From NCBI RefSeq assembly GCF_015864575.1, contig NZ_JADYWW010000002.1, positions 496,001 to 560,000 on the forward strand: 64,000 bases of DNA, given 5' to 3'. This document shows, piece by piece, positions 9,204-17,582 of this stretch. This stretch comes from Salinibacterium sp. SWN248. Lineage in GTDB: Bacteria; Actinomycetota; Actinomycetes; Actinomycetales; Microbacteriaceae. Within the stretch, counting starts at the first letter, position 1, and every line of letters starts with the position of its first letter. Both the position numbers and the translations under genes were made by a program. The notes beneath the pieces are model-generated. The model saw only the letters and a list, made by a program, of their open reading frames with translations, had not been told where the DNA came from and did no database searches.

Positions 9204-9288
9204 GGAGAATTCGCCTAGTGGCCTATGGCGCACGCTTGGAAAGCGTGTTGGGTGCAAGCCCTCGGGGGTTCGAATCCCCCATTCTCCG
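9204..9288 (+). tRNA. tRNA-Ser (anticodon GGA)
   Basis: An 85-nt class II tRNA. The acceptor stem is GGAGAAT/ATTCTCC, the anticodon loop TTGGAAA gives GGA, a long variable arm follows, and the T arm is GGGGGTTCGAATCCCCC. CCA is not encoded. It lies back to back with the SRP RNA gene. Confidence 0.97.
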
Positions 9289-9336
9289 CACTTACCCCAT
9301 TGTGATCGCCCACGCGAAAAACCGAAGGGAACGCCG

Positions 9337-9993
9337 TTGTCGACTAGGCCAGTGAGCCTCAAACCTCGCCGTGACGATCCTCGTCGGCGGCTAGGTCAAC
9401 CCCGTTCGCTCTTGTGGCGCGGGTTTCAGGCTTGGCTGATTTTCACGGTAATCGTGTTCGGCGCGCTGTATACCCTCACGATTCCGGATGGGCCGTGGCT
9501 TGCGGTTGTGATCACTCACGCGGTCGCTATCGCCGCCGCCATAGCCGCGTGTGTTTCCTACTTTCGCAGCGCCATCTGGATCGGTGCAAACTCCCCGCTC
9601 GTCACCGAGCGCGGTTTTTTCTTCGGGCGACTGACGCACTTTGACAAGTCAGATGCCACCTTGATCGTGCGGTCAACCGTCTTCACGAGCGATGGCTTGG
9701 AGTCGCGGGCTGAACTCTCCGTGATGGGTCACAACGGCCGTCGCCTGTTGCGCATGCGTGGACAGTATTGGGCTCCCGAGGATTTCGAATTCGTCGCCTC
9801 TCACTTCAACGTGCCAGTCGAAACAATTCCCGGCACCGTTTCCCACGGCGAAATTCGGCGCGATTACCCCGAAACCCTGTATACCTACGAGCGGTACCCC
9901 CTCCTCGTGGTCGCTATTGCGATTGGCACCACGGCCGCGGTTGCCGGTGTCTTTGCCGCAGCGCTCACGGTCATCAACGCCCTCGCGCGCTAG
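9337..9993 (+). CDS. Membrane protein of unknown function
   Basis: A 218-aa protein starting at TTG 9337, preceded by a GAAGGGA ribosome site; GTG 9352 is an alternative. Two hydrophobic spans lie near residues 30-75, then a ~100-residue soluble region with several predicted beta strands (WIGANSPLVTERGFFF to ETIPGTVSHGEI), and one last span near the C-terminus (LLVVAIAIGTTAAVAGVFAA). The arrangement recalls small actinobacterial PH-like membrane proteins, but I see no decisive motif. It follows tRNA-Ser and converges on the sugar ABC operon. Confidence 0.75.
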   Translation: MSTRPVSLKPRRDDPRRRLGQPRSLLWRGFQAWLIFTVIVFGALYTLTIPDGPWLAVVITHAVAIAAAIAACVSYFRSAIWIGANSPLVTERGFFFGRLTHFDKSDATLIVRSTVFTSDGLESRAELSVMGHNGRRLLRMRGQYWAPEDFEFVASHFNVPVETIPGTVSHGEIRRDYPETLYTYERYPLLVVAIAIGTTAAVAGVFAAALTVINALAR

Positions 9994-10021
9994 CGACGGC
10001 CGCAGCTCCCCTTAACGCGCA

Positions 10022-10070
10022 AATGCCGCGGTGCCGGCGCCCTCTGGATGGGCAACAGCACCGCGGCATT
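10022..10070. terminator. Bidirectional stem-loop between convergent genes
   Basis: aatgccgcggtg (10022-10033) pairs perfectly with caccgcggcatt (10059-10070), with a further GCCC/GGGC pairing inside the loop. It lies between the plus-strand membrane protein and the end of the minus-strand sugar operon and would serve both. No long T run. Confidence 0.7.
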
Positions 10071-10089
10071 CGCGGCGAGGAGATCTGAG

Positions 10090-11025
10090 CTAGCTCTTGA
10101 CCGAGCCGCTCATCAGACCACCGATGAAGTACTTGCCAAGCACGATGTACACGACCAGCGTGGGCAGCGATGCAAGCAGCGCACCCGCCATCGCGGCACC
10201 GTAGTTCGCCAGTTGAGCGCCCTGCGCCAGGTTGTTGAGCGCGAGTGACACGGGCCCTTCATTCTGGTTCGACAGGAACAGCGCGAACAGGAAGTCGTTC
10301 CACGCTGAGGTGAACTGCCAGATGATCGTGACAACAAAGCCGGGAAGCGACAGTGGCAAGACGATGCTGCGGAACGTGCGCAGCATCCCCGAACCGTCCA
10401 TGCGGGCAGCCTCCATGAGCTCATGAGGGATGCCGGCGTAGTAGTTGCGGAAGATCAACGTACAGATCGGCAGACCGTAAATCACGTGCACCACGAGCAG
10501 GGTGGAGACATCGCTCGGCAAGCCGAGGCTGGTCTTCATCTGCACGAGCGGCGTCATGATCGCCTGGTACGGAATGAACATTCCGAACAGGATGAACGTG
10601 AAGACGACGTCGGCGTACGGGAAGCGCCAGCGGGCAAGCACGAAGCCGTTCATTGCTCCGAGGAACGACGCGATCAGTGCGGCAGGGATCGCCAGCAAGA
10701 ACGTGCGACCGATGGATGCCGACAACGCGTTCCAGGCGAGAGCCCAGTTGTCGAAGCCGGTGGGTCCACCCTCGAAAGCAGGCTCCCACGGCCAACGAAC
10801 CGGAAGCCCCCACGAGGTGGCGGGGTTGACGTCCTGTGGCGGCTTGAGGCTCGTGACGATCAATACGTACACGGGCATCAACACAATGACCAGGAAGAAC
10901 ACCAGCAGTACATACTTCGCGGTGCGGCTCAGACCAGCCCGCGCACGAATCGCCGAACTCTGCGGCATGTGCGACTCAGTGGTGGGTTCGCTTGGCTTCT
11001 TGTCGAGTCCAGTTGCGACACTCAT
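10090..11025 (-). CDS. Carbohydrate ABC transporter permease (MalG/AraQ type)
   Basis: A 311-aa inner-membrane permease of the binding-protein-dependent sugar importer family, with six spans after a ~35-residue N-terminal tail. The ATPase-docking EAA loop reads EAARMDGSGMLRTFRSIVLP. Its ATG overlaps the stop of the partner permease (ATGA), so the two are translationally coupled. It is last in the binding protein-permease-permease operon. No ATP-binding subunit is encoded here; a shared MsmK-type ATPase elsewhere is the usual solution in actinobacteria. The sugar cannot be told from sequence. Confidence 0.93.
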   Translation of the reverse strand: MSVATGLDKKPSEPTTESHMPQSSAIRARAGLSRTAKYVLLVFFLVIVLMPVYVLIVTSLKPPQDVNPATSWGLPVRWPWEPAFEGGPTGFDNWALAWNALSASIGRTFLLAIPAALIASFLGAMNGFVLARWRFPYADVVFTFILFGMFIPYQAIMTPLVQMKTSLGLPSDVSTLLVVHVIYGLPICTLIFRNYYAGIPHELMEAARMDGSGMLRTFRSIVLPLSLPGFVVTIIWQFTSAWNDFLFALFLSNQNEGPVSLALNNLAQGAQLANYGAAMAGALLASLPTLVVYIVLGKYFIGGLMSGSVKS

Positions 11026-11912
11026 CCTTGCCTCTTCTCTGCGCGAGCGGTGTAGATCAAGTAGGGGACGATTACGACGGCAACGAAGAGCAACAGGATC
11101 GTCGCGATCGTGGCCGACTTGGCGTAGTCGTTAGAGGTCAAAGCAACCCACAGGTAGGTTGCGGGAACCTCGGTCTGGTAGATCGACTTCGTGATCGCCA
11201 TGATGAGGTCGAAGACCTTCAGCGACATGTGGCCCACGATGATGAGAGCCGACAGCGCGACGGGGCTGAGCTGGGGGAAGATCACGTAGCGGTAGAGCTT
11301 CCACTCGGTCGCGCCATCCATGCGCGCTGCTTCGCGCAGCTCTTCAGGGATGCCACGGAAGCCCGAAAGAAAGAGCGCCATGACGTAGCCGGCGAGCTGC
11401 CAGATGGCGGGCAACGCAATGGCCGCCATGCCCCAGGTCGGATCGTTCCACCACGAGTTCTGGAGAAAGTCGAGCCCGAGGTTCTCGAAGACCCGGTTGA
11501 GTCCGGATGCACGGTCACCCTCAGCGCTGTTGAGCAACCAGCGCCAGACGACACCGGATGCCACGAACGAGATCGCCATGGGGAACAGGAACACCGAGCG
11601 GAAAACGCCCTCTGCGGTGACGCCCTTGTCGAGCATCCACGCCCACAAGAATCCGAAGATCATGGTGCCACCGATGAAGAAGAGGGTGAAGATACCAAGG
11701 TTCTGAAGCGAGTGGATGAAGCGCTCTTCGCCAAACAGAGCGATGTAGTTATCGAGCCCAACGAACTCGGTAGCGGGAACAAGACTGTTCCGGTTGCTGA
11801 GCGACACCGAGATGTTGGCGCCGATCAAGCCATAAACAAATATCCCGAGAACGATAATCGTCGGGGATATTAAGAGGAGCGGTGGGCCCCAGTTTTTGTA
11901 TCCTTTTTTCAC
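11022..11912 (-). CDS. Sugar ABC transporter permease (MalF/UgpA type)
   Basis: A 296-aa permease with six predicted spans and the EAA docking loop (EAARMDGATEWKLYRYVIFP). It pairs with the 10-11 kb permease to form the membrane channel. It is separated from the binding-protein gene by a 74-bp gap that holds a strong stem-loop, a common arrangement that lets the binding protein be made in excess over the permeases. Confidence 0.93.
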   Translation of the reverse strand: MKKGYKNWGPPLLLISPTIIVLGIFVYGLIGANISVSLSNRNSLVPATEFVGLDNYIALFGEERFIHSLQNLGIFTLFFIGGTMIFGFLWAWMLDKGVTAEGVFRSVFLFPMAISFVASGVVWRWLLNSAEGDRASGLNRVFENLGLDFLQNSWWNDPTWGMAAIALPAIWQLAGYVMALFLSGFRGIPEELREAARMDGATEWKLYRYVIFPQLSPVALSALIIVGHMSLKVFDLIMAITKSIYQTEVPATYLWVALTSNDYAKSATIATILLLFVAVVIVPYLIYTARAEKRQG

Positions 11913-11936
11913 GCGCGAGCTCCTCGGTTTGCACGG

Positions 11937-11970
11937 TAGTGGGTGAGGGCGTCTCCACCCTCACCCACTA
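11937..11970 (-). promoter_or_regulatory. Intercistronic stem-loop between binding protein and permeases
   Basis: tagtgggtgaggg (11937-11949) pairs perfectly with ccctcacccacta (11958-11970) around an 8-nt loop. It lies after the binding-protein stop and before the permease start. Without a T run it more probably stabilises the upstream message or partly blocks transcription than ends it. Confidence 0.75.
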
Positions 11971-11986
11971 TTTCTCGTGGTGCTAG

Positions 11987-13258
11987 TTAGCCCTGAGCCT
12001 TGTCAGAAGCAGCAACTAGTCCGGAAAGCAGCGATGCTGCGTCGCGGTCGGCGCCGAACTTACCGATGGCCGAAGAGATGTCTCCTGACCAAGCGATGCT
12101 TGCGGCTGCTCCGTGTGCGAGCGAGCTAACAACGGTGTCTTCACCGAACGACTTGATAGCCGTCTGCTGGTACGCGGGGTAGTCAGCAGCAACCGTGTCG
12201 GTGCGTGCCGGGATCGAACCCTTAGCGAGGTTGAATGCCTTCTGGCCTTCAGCCGAGCTGATGGTCGTCAGCCAGTCAATGGCAGCTGCTTCGTGAGGAG
12301 CACCTACCGAGAGAGTGAACGAGTCAGCGAGGAAGTCGAAGACTCCATCGGTGCCGGGGGTTGCCCAGGTGGTGTACTCGTTGTCGTAGGTCCAACCAGC
12401 CTGCTGGAATGCAGACTCGGCCCAGTCACCCATGACGTTGTAAGCAGCGTTGCCATCGAGAACGATCTGCGTTGCAGCATCCCAGTCGAGGCCAGCGAAG
12501 TCGCTGTTGGTGTATTCGAGCAGGTCGCCGTAGTGACCGATCGCGGTCTCTACTCCAGCGTCGTCCCAGGCGGTGTCGCCGGTCCAGAGTCCCGAGTAGC
12601 CCTCGGCGCCAAGGTCAGCGATGAGAACGTTTTCGAAGAGCTGCATCTGAGTCCACTCGGTGCCGAGCGCGAGAGGAGTCTCGACTCCAGCGTCCTTGAG
12701 CTTCTTCAGGTCTACAAGCCACGCGTCGATGTCAGCAGGAGCAGCCTTGGGGTCGATCCCGGCATCCTCGAGCACCTGGGTGTTGGCCCAGACTACGTTG
12801 GCACGGTGGATGTTGCTGGGTACCGAGTAGATGGCACCGTCAACGGTGATGCGCTCGATCAGGCTCTCGGGGAAGACATCCGTGAGGCCGTTCTCTTGGT
12901 AGAACGAGCTGAGGTCTTGAAGCTGACCAGCGTTGATGTAGTCCGTGAGCTCTGCTCCGGCATGGGCCTGGAACGTGTCCGGCGGGTCGTTCGACTCGAG
13001 GCGTGATGCAAGAGCTGCCTTGGCGTTGGAGCCGGCGCCACCAGCTACAGACGCATTGATGAACTCAATGTCAGGGTTCTGCTCTGCGAATACCGTGACG
13101 AGAGCGTCAAGGCCGACCTTTTCGGATCCTGAGGCCCACCAGGTGAATACCTCAACCTGGTCAGCGTTGTCGGGGTCTGAGCTAGGGGTGCTCGAGCAGC
13201 CCGCAAGAACGAGGCCTAAGGCCACCGCCCCGGCGATAATGGAAAGTGGCTTACGCAT
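11987..13258 (-). CDS. Extracellular sugar-binding lipoprotein of ABC importer
   Basis: A family 1 solute-binding protein of 423 aa. It has a lipoprotein signal with lipobox LVLAGC (lipid-modified Cys21), followed by the usual Ser/Asp-rich tether and then VEVFTWWASGSEKVGLDALVTVF, typical of sugar-binding proteins. ATG 13258 is preferred to ATG 13273, because the latter would include the ribosome site GGAGGA in the coding region. First gene of the importer operon. The upstream region carries an inverted repeat likely to be the control site. Confidence 0.93.
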   Translation of the reverse strand: MRKPLSIIAGAVALGLVLAGCSSTPSSDPDNADQVEVFTWWASGSEKVGLDALVTVFAEQNPDIEFINASVAGGAGSNAKAALASRLESNDPPDTFQAHAGAELTDYINAGQLQDLSSFYQENGLTDVFPESLIERITVDGAIYSVPSNIHRANVVWANTQVLEDAGIDPKAAPADIDAWLVDLKKLKDAGVETPLALGTEWTQMQLFENVLIADLGAEGYSGLWTGDTAWDDAGVETAIGHYGDLLEYTNSDFAGLDWDAATQIVLDGNAAYNVMGDWAESAFQQAGWTYDNEYTTWATPGTDGVFDFLADSFTLSVGAPHEAAAIDWLTTISSAEGQKAFNLAKGSIPARTDTVAADYPAYQQTAIKSFGEDTVVSSLAHGAAASIAWSGDISSAIGKFGADRDAASLLSGLVAASDKAQG

Positions 13259-13312
13259 TCTGTGTTCCTCCATTGGAATATGAGTGCTGTTCCGTTCAAG
13301 AAGTGAATCGGA

Positions 13313-13357
13313 CGTTCACCAGTAAACTGTCTAACCGTTGGGTTTGACAAGTGAACG
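13313..13357 (-). promoter_or_regulatory. Candidate promoter/operator of the sugar importer operon
   Basis: Half-sites cgttcac (13313-13319) and gtgaacg (13351-13357) are perfect inverse complements with 31 bp between them. On the minus strand the interval holds TTGTCA, then after 18 bp TTTACT, a weak promoter. A related ttcaagaagtgaa element lies at about 13294. The rest of 13259-13532 shows no gene. Which regulator binds is unknown. Confidence 0.45.
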
Positions 13358-13532
13358 CAGCAAGTTTTTGCACATTCGTATGGTCACAATTTGGCAACAG
13401 CGAGCTTGTTTTGGTTCACTGCCACCGCCGACTGGAGCGAACCTTGCGCTCTACTTCCGCTAGAACACTGGGTTTTAGGCGCGTTTGCGTGCCCGAATAC
13501 CCGCTGCGGAGAGCTCCGGATACGGGTCGGAA

Positions 13533-15428
13533 CTACCGACGCTTGAGGGTCGAAAAAATTCCGCGAAGCACCTCGCGCACGACCGTCTGTCCAGTTCGTG
13601 AACTCAAGGCGTCGCCCAAAACGTTGGGCTGCTTGCGCGTTGTCGTGCGTGTAGTGGTGCGCGACGTGGTCTTTTTGTTCATGTCTTTGAGCGCTCGTTC
13701 GTAGTCGGCTTGCACCTTCGCCTGCTCCTTAGCGTGCGCCTTCGCGAGCTTCTCAGCGTCTTTAGCGGCAACCGCAGCAGCGTCTGCCGCCGCCTCCGCC
13801 GCCTCCGCTTTGGCATCTGCCTCAGCCGCCGCATTCATCTTGCCGGCCAAAATCTCCCGAGCAGATTCCCGATCGACCGCGGTGCCGTAGGTCTCCATCA
13901 GCGGGGATGCGGCGACCGCAGCTTCCATCGTGGCGGCGTCAGTGGGCGACATCGAACCTTGCGGTGCGCGCAATCGCGTCCACGCCACGGGAGTCGGAGC
14001 GCCCTTCTCGTTCATGACAGTGATGATGGCCTCGCCAGTCGCGAGTGACGTCAGCACCTCCCCCAGGTCGTAGCCCGATGTGGGGTAGGTCGAGACGGTC
14101 GCCTTGAGTGCCTTCGCCGAATCCGGCGTGTGCGCGCGCAGCTGATGCTGGAAGCGCGAACCGATCTGGGCAAGCACATCGCTCGGAACATCCTTGGGGG
14201 TCTGGGTGACGAACACCACACCGACGCCCTTGGAACGGATGAGCCGCACCGTCTGAGTGATTGACTCAATAAAGTCTTTCGAGGCATCGTTGAACAGCAA
14301 GTGGGCTTCGTCAAAGAAGAACACGAGCTTGGGCTTGTCGATATCTCCGACCTCGGGAAGGTCATTGAAGAGGTCAGCAAGAAGCCACATCAAGAATGTC
14401 GAGAAGAGCGCTGGTTTGTTGCTCACGCCCGGCAGCTCAAGCAAGCTCACAATGCCCTTGCCTTCCGCGTTGGTGCGCAGGAAGAGTGACGTATCTATCT
14501 CCGGTTCGCCAAAGAACTCGTCGGCGCCCTCGTTCGCAAAACCGATGAGCTCACGCAGGATGACGCCAGCAGTCGCCGACGACAAGCCGCCCAGGTTCTT
14601 CAACTCGGCCTTGCCATCATCGCTCAGCAGGTATTGCACGACAGCGCGCAAATCGCTGAGATCAACCAGCGGCAGTCCTGTCTGATCGGCGTAGTGGAAA
14701 ATCAGGCCAAGACTCGACTCCTGCGTGTCATTGAGACCGAGCACTTTCGAGAGCAGCAACGGCCCGAAGCTTGAGACGGTCGCACGAATCGGCACGCCGA
14801 TGCCCTTGCCGCCGAGCGTGAAATATTCGGTCGGGGATGCCGCGGGCTGCCAGTCTTGCCCGATCGACTCGGTGCGCTCCAGTAACTTCTCGCTCGAACT
14901 GCCTGCCGTAGCAATGCCCGAGAGGTCACCTTTGATGTCGGCGGCGAAGACGGGAACACCGGCAGCCGAAAGCTGCTCGGCCAGCACCTGCAACGTTTTC
15001 GTCTTACCGGTTCCGGTGGCACCCGCCACCAAACCGTGGCGGTTGAGCATCGCGATCGGAATGCGCACCGGAACGTCAGCGAGCGCATCTCCATTGACGA
15101 GAGCGCCCATCTCGAGCACCTCACCGTCAAAGGCGTAGCCCTTTCGGATGTCGGCTACCTGAGCCGCGCTGAGAGGGCCATCACCGGAGTCGGTCGCCTG
15201 GGTGGCTTTCGCTGGGGCCGACTTCGCCGCTGCCGGCCTGTCGGCTGCCGGTTCTGAGGGCGCGGCCTCCGGTGCGGTCTCGGCGGTCGTTGCCTCCGAC
15301 ACTGCGGCCGCGGCCTGCTCGGCGGCAAGCGCGGCCTCAGCCGATGCCAGCTCGGCGGCCGCGAGCGCGGCCTGCGCCTGGGCTAAGGCTTTCTTGGCGG
15401 CTTCTACTTGGGCTGCGGCATCCGTCAT
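13533..15428 (-). CDS. HerA-like helicase/ATPase (DUF853)
   Basis: A 631-aa protein. An Ala-rich coiled-coil N-terminus (to about residue 85) is followed by an ATPase of the HerA/FtsK superfamily: Walker A GATGTGKTKTL, Walker B PKLVFFFDEAHLLF, and GVVFVTQTPKDVPSDVLAQIGSRFQHQL as the following conserved block. The C-terminal third is another Ala/Glu/Lys coiled coil ending in a very basic Thr/Arg/Lys tail (around KKTTSRTTTRTTTRKQ). The family is widespread in bacteria, but its role is unsettled; DNA translocation or hexamer-based remodelling is assumed. Monocistronic and cytoplasmic by sequence. Confidence 0.9.
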   Translation of the reverse strand: MTDAAAQVEAAKKALAQAQAALAAAELASAEAALAAEQAAAAVSEATTAETAPEAAPSEPAADRPAAAKSAPAKATQATDSGDGPLSAAQVADIRKGYAFDGEVLEMGALVNGDALADVPVRIPIAMLNRHGLVAGATGTGKTKTLQVLAEQLSAAGVPVFAADIKGDLSGIATAGSSSEKLLERTESIGQDWQPAASPTEYFTLGGKGIGVPIRATVSSFGPLLLSKVLGLNDTQESSLGLIFHYADQTGLPLVDLSDLRAVVQYLLSDDGKAELKNLGGLSSATAGVILRELIGFANEGADEFFGEPEIDTSLFLRTNAEGKGIVSLLELPGVSNKPALFSTFLMWLLADLFNDLPEVGDIDKPKLVFFFDEAHLLFNDASKDFIESITQTVRLIRSKGVGVVFVTQTPKDVPSDVLAQIGSRFQHQLRAHTPDSAKALKATVSTYPTSGYDLGEVLTSLATGEAIITVMNEKGAPTPVAWTRLRAPQGSMSPTDAATMEAAVAASPLMETYGTAVDRESAREILAGKMNAAAEADAKAEAAEAAADAAAVAAKDAEKLAKAHAKEQAKVQADYERALKDMNKKTTSRTTTRTTTRKQPNVLGDALSSRTGQTVVREVLRGIFSTLKRR

Positions 15429-15432
15429 TCTT

Positions 15433-16161
15433 CTAGCCTACGGAGTGAGGTCGCCCAGCGCTCTTATTGATGCCAGATTGTGGGTCTTCGGTCGCTAAGC
15501 GATGAGCGAATGGCGCCCACACAATGATCGCGACACCAACACCGAGGAGTGCACCTCCGATGGTGTCGCTCAGCCAGTGCGCCCCCAGATACGTGCGACT
15601 CAAGATCATGAGAATTGTGTAGGCGATACCGGCCACCAGCACCCACCGACGCTGCAACAGGATGATGAGCACGACCGTGACGGTAGCGGCGTTGGCCACA
15701 TGCCCCGACGGGAATGAACCGATATCGGCTGTGACCAAGATCTCCTCGGGACGCGCGCGACCAAAGAGTGACTTGAGTAACTGAACAACGCCAGCGCTCA
15801 GTGCTGACGCCAGCACAAAGTAGAGCGCTGCCGAACGACGTTTCGCAATAAAGAACGCAAGCGCGGCCCCCAGCGGGACTACAAATACCCCGAACCAGCC
15901 ACCACCCACAAAATCCATGACCAGAGCTGGCGCGGTGAAAATATCGGCACGGACGCTCAGCAGGTCGTCGAGTACGAGCTGGTCGAGACTCAGCACGCCG
16001 TCTCGCGTCGCGATAAGAACACCGAGCAGCACGGCCAGCACCACGGCGGTCACTCCACTGATAAGCGGCCATCGCTGGGTAACCTGACGAGCTTCCGCGG
16101 GCGAAATTTCAGTATTCACCCATTTACGGTACCGGGTGAATCTTGGCGAGTGCCGAGACAA
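15433..16161 (-). CDS. PAP2-superfamily membrane phosphatase
   Basis: A 242-aa membrane protein with about six spans and the three phosphatase motifs: KSLFGRARP (KxxxxxxRP), FPSGHVANA (PSGH) and SRTYLGAHWLSD (SRxxxxxHxxxD). Members remove phosphate from lipid phosphates such as phosphatidic acid or undecaprenyl pyrophosphate; the substrate is not decided by sequence. It ends 5 bp from the HerA-like gene start. GTG near 16122 (VNTEIS) is a possible shorter start. Confidence 0.9.
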   Translation of the reverse strand: MSRHSPRFTRYRKWVNTEISPAEARQVTQRWPLISGVTAVVLAVLLGVLIATRDGVLSLDQLVLDDLLSVRADIFTAPALVMDFVGGGWFGVFVVPLGAALAFFIAKRRSAALYFVLASALSAGVVQLLKSLFGRARPEEILVTADIGSFPSGHVANAATVTVVLIILLQRRWVLVAGIAYTILMILSRTYLGAHWLSDTIGGALLGVGVAIIVWAPFAHRLATEDPQSGINKSAGRPHSVG

Positions 16162-16207
16162 TCCGCGGCTGTCAGCGCTTCGTGAGCCTCAGCACTTCTC
16201 GCGATGC

Positions 16208-17437
16208 CTAGCGCGATAGCGCGGGCACGGTTCGCGGACGGATGACAGTCCACATGACGATGATCGACACGATTGCGGTGCTCCCCATCACAATGCCCAT
16301 CGGGATTGCGTTGGTGATTCCGAAGGCGCCGACGATAGGCGAGGTGAGTCCGGCAAGCCCAAAGTTCACGGCGCCCAACACTGACGCCGCCGTCGCCGCT
16401 TCTCCCCCGTGGTTGGCGAGCGCCAACACTTGAGTACAGGGGAACGAGAAGCCACAGGACATCACGAAGAAGAACAGGGGAATCAGCACCGTGATGAGGT
16501 CGCCGTTCACAATGTCGAGGAACACGATCGTGGATGCCGAGAGCAGCAGCATGACTCCGGAGCCGGCAAGAATCCACTGCGGCCCGATGAATCGCATCAG
16601 GAACGCTGCGGACTGGACTCCGATCACGACGCCCACCGAGTTCACGGCGAAGACAAGACCGAACGCTTGAGGATCAAGGCCGTAGACGTTCTGCAAGAGG
16701 AACGGAGATGAGGCGAGGTAGGCGAAGAGCCCAGAGAATGTCATTCCCGCGATGATCGCCGTGCCCACGAACACCCGGTCAGTGAAGAGGGCCTTGTAGC
16801 GCTGCCCTGCCGTGGCATGGCCGAGATCTCGGCGCCGGGCTGGCGGCAGGGTTTCGATAATAAGGAACCACGCAGCTATCAATACCAAACCGGCGTAGAT
16901 CGCCAGGAAGACGAACATTCCACGCCACGGGGTGATCAGCAGAAGCTGAGACCCGATGAGCGGAGCCAAGATGGGCGCAAGCCCCTGCACGAGGGCAAGG
17001 CGTGACAGCATCCGCACAAGAGGGAGCCCGCCGAAGAGGTCGCGCACGATCGCCATCGTGACGACAGCACCGGCCGCCGCTCCCATTCCTTGGATGAGGC
17101 GAAAGACGAAGAGAAGTTCGATGTTGGCTGCGAGGGCAACTCCGATACTCGCCATGAGATGCACGCTCGTGGCAACGAGTAGCGGAAGGCGTCGACCGAT
17201 GCGGTCGCTCAGCGGACCGACGATGAGCTGGCCAAGTGCGAAACCCAGAGTCGTCGCGGTCAGCGTGAGCTGCACAATGGCGGCCGTGGTGTCGAGATCC
17301 GCTTCAATGAGCGGGAACGCGGGCAAGTACAGATCAACGGTAAACGGCCCGAGCGCAGTGAGCGCGCCAAGCACGAGGACATACACAAGCCGTTGACGTG
17401 CAGAGAGTGAGTCACCGGGATGAACGACGGTAGTCAA
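16208..17437 (-). CDS. MFS multidrug efflux transporter, Bcr/CflA family
   Basis: About 409 aa with 12 predicted spans, the Bcr/CflA opening LGALTALGPFTVDLYLPAFP, and the MFS A-motif GPLSDRIGRRLPLL. Proton-driven export of drugs such as bicyclomycin is the family role. I chose TTG 17437, because an AGGA ribosome site precedes it; the open frame extends upstream to a TTG at 17479 that has no such site. Confidence 0.9.
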   Translation of the reverse strand: MTTVVHPGDSLSARQRLVYVLVLGALTALGPFTVDLYLPAFPLIEADLDTTAAIVQLTLTATTLGFALGQLIVGPLSDRIGRRLPLLVATSVHLMASIGVALAANIELLFVFRLIQGMGAAAGAVVTMAIVRDLFGGLPLVRMLSRLALVQGLAPILAPLIGSQLLLITPWRGMFVFLAIYAGLVLIAAWFLIIETLPPARRRDLGHATAGQRYKALFTDRVFVGTAIIAGMTFSGLFAYLASSPFLLQNVYGLDPQAFGLVFAVNSVGVVIGVQSAAFLMRFIGPQWILAGSGVMLLLSASTIVFLDIVNGDLITVLIPLFFFVMSCGFSFPCTQVLALANHGGEAATAASVLGAVNFGLAGLTSPIVGAFGITNAIPMGIVMGSTAIVSIIVMWTVIRPRTVPALSR

Positions 17438-17582
17438 GCGATTCCTAGCTAAGAGAGTGCCCGGTTGTGGGCGCGGCAAAAGTAGTGTGCCCGCAACCCC
17501 GAGGGCTACCCCAGCCTACGCCCAGCGCCCGGAACGTTGGCGCTCGACGCAACAGCGCTCTCCGGCGGGATGCACGTGGCCC

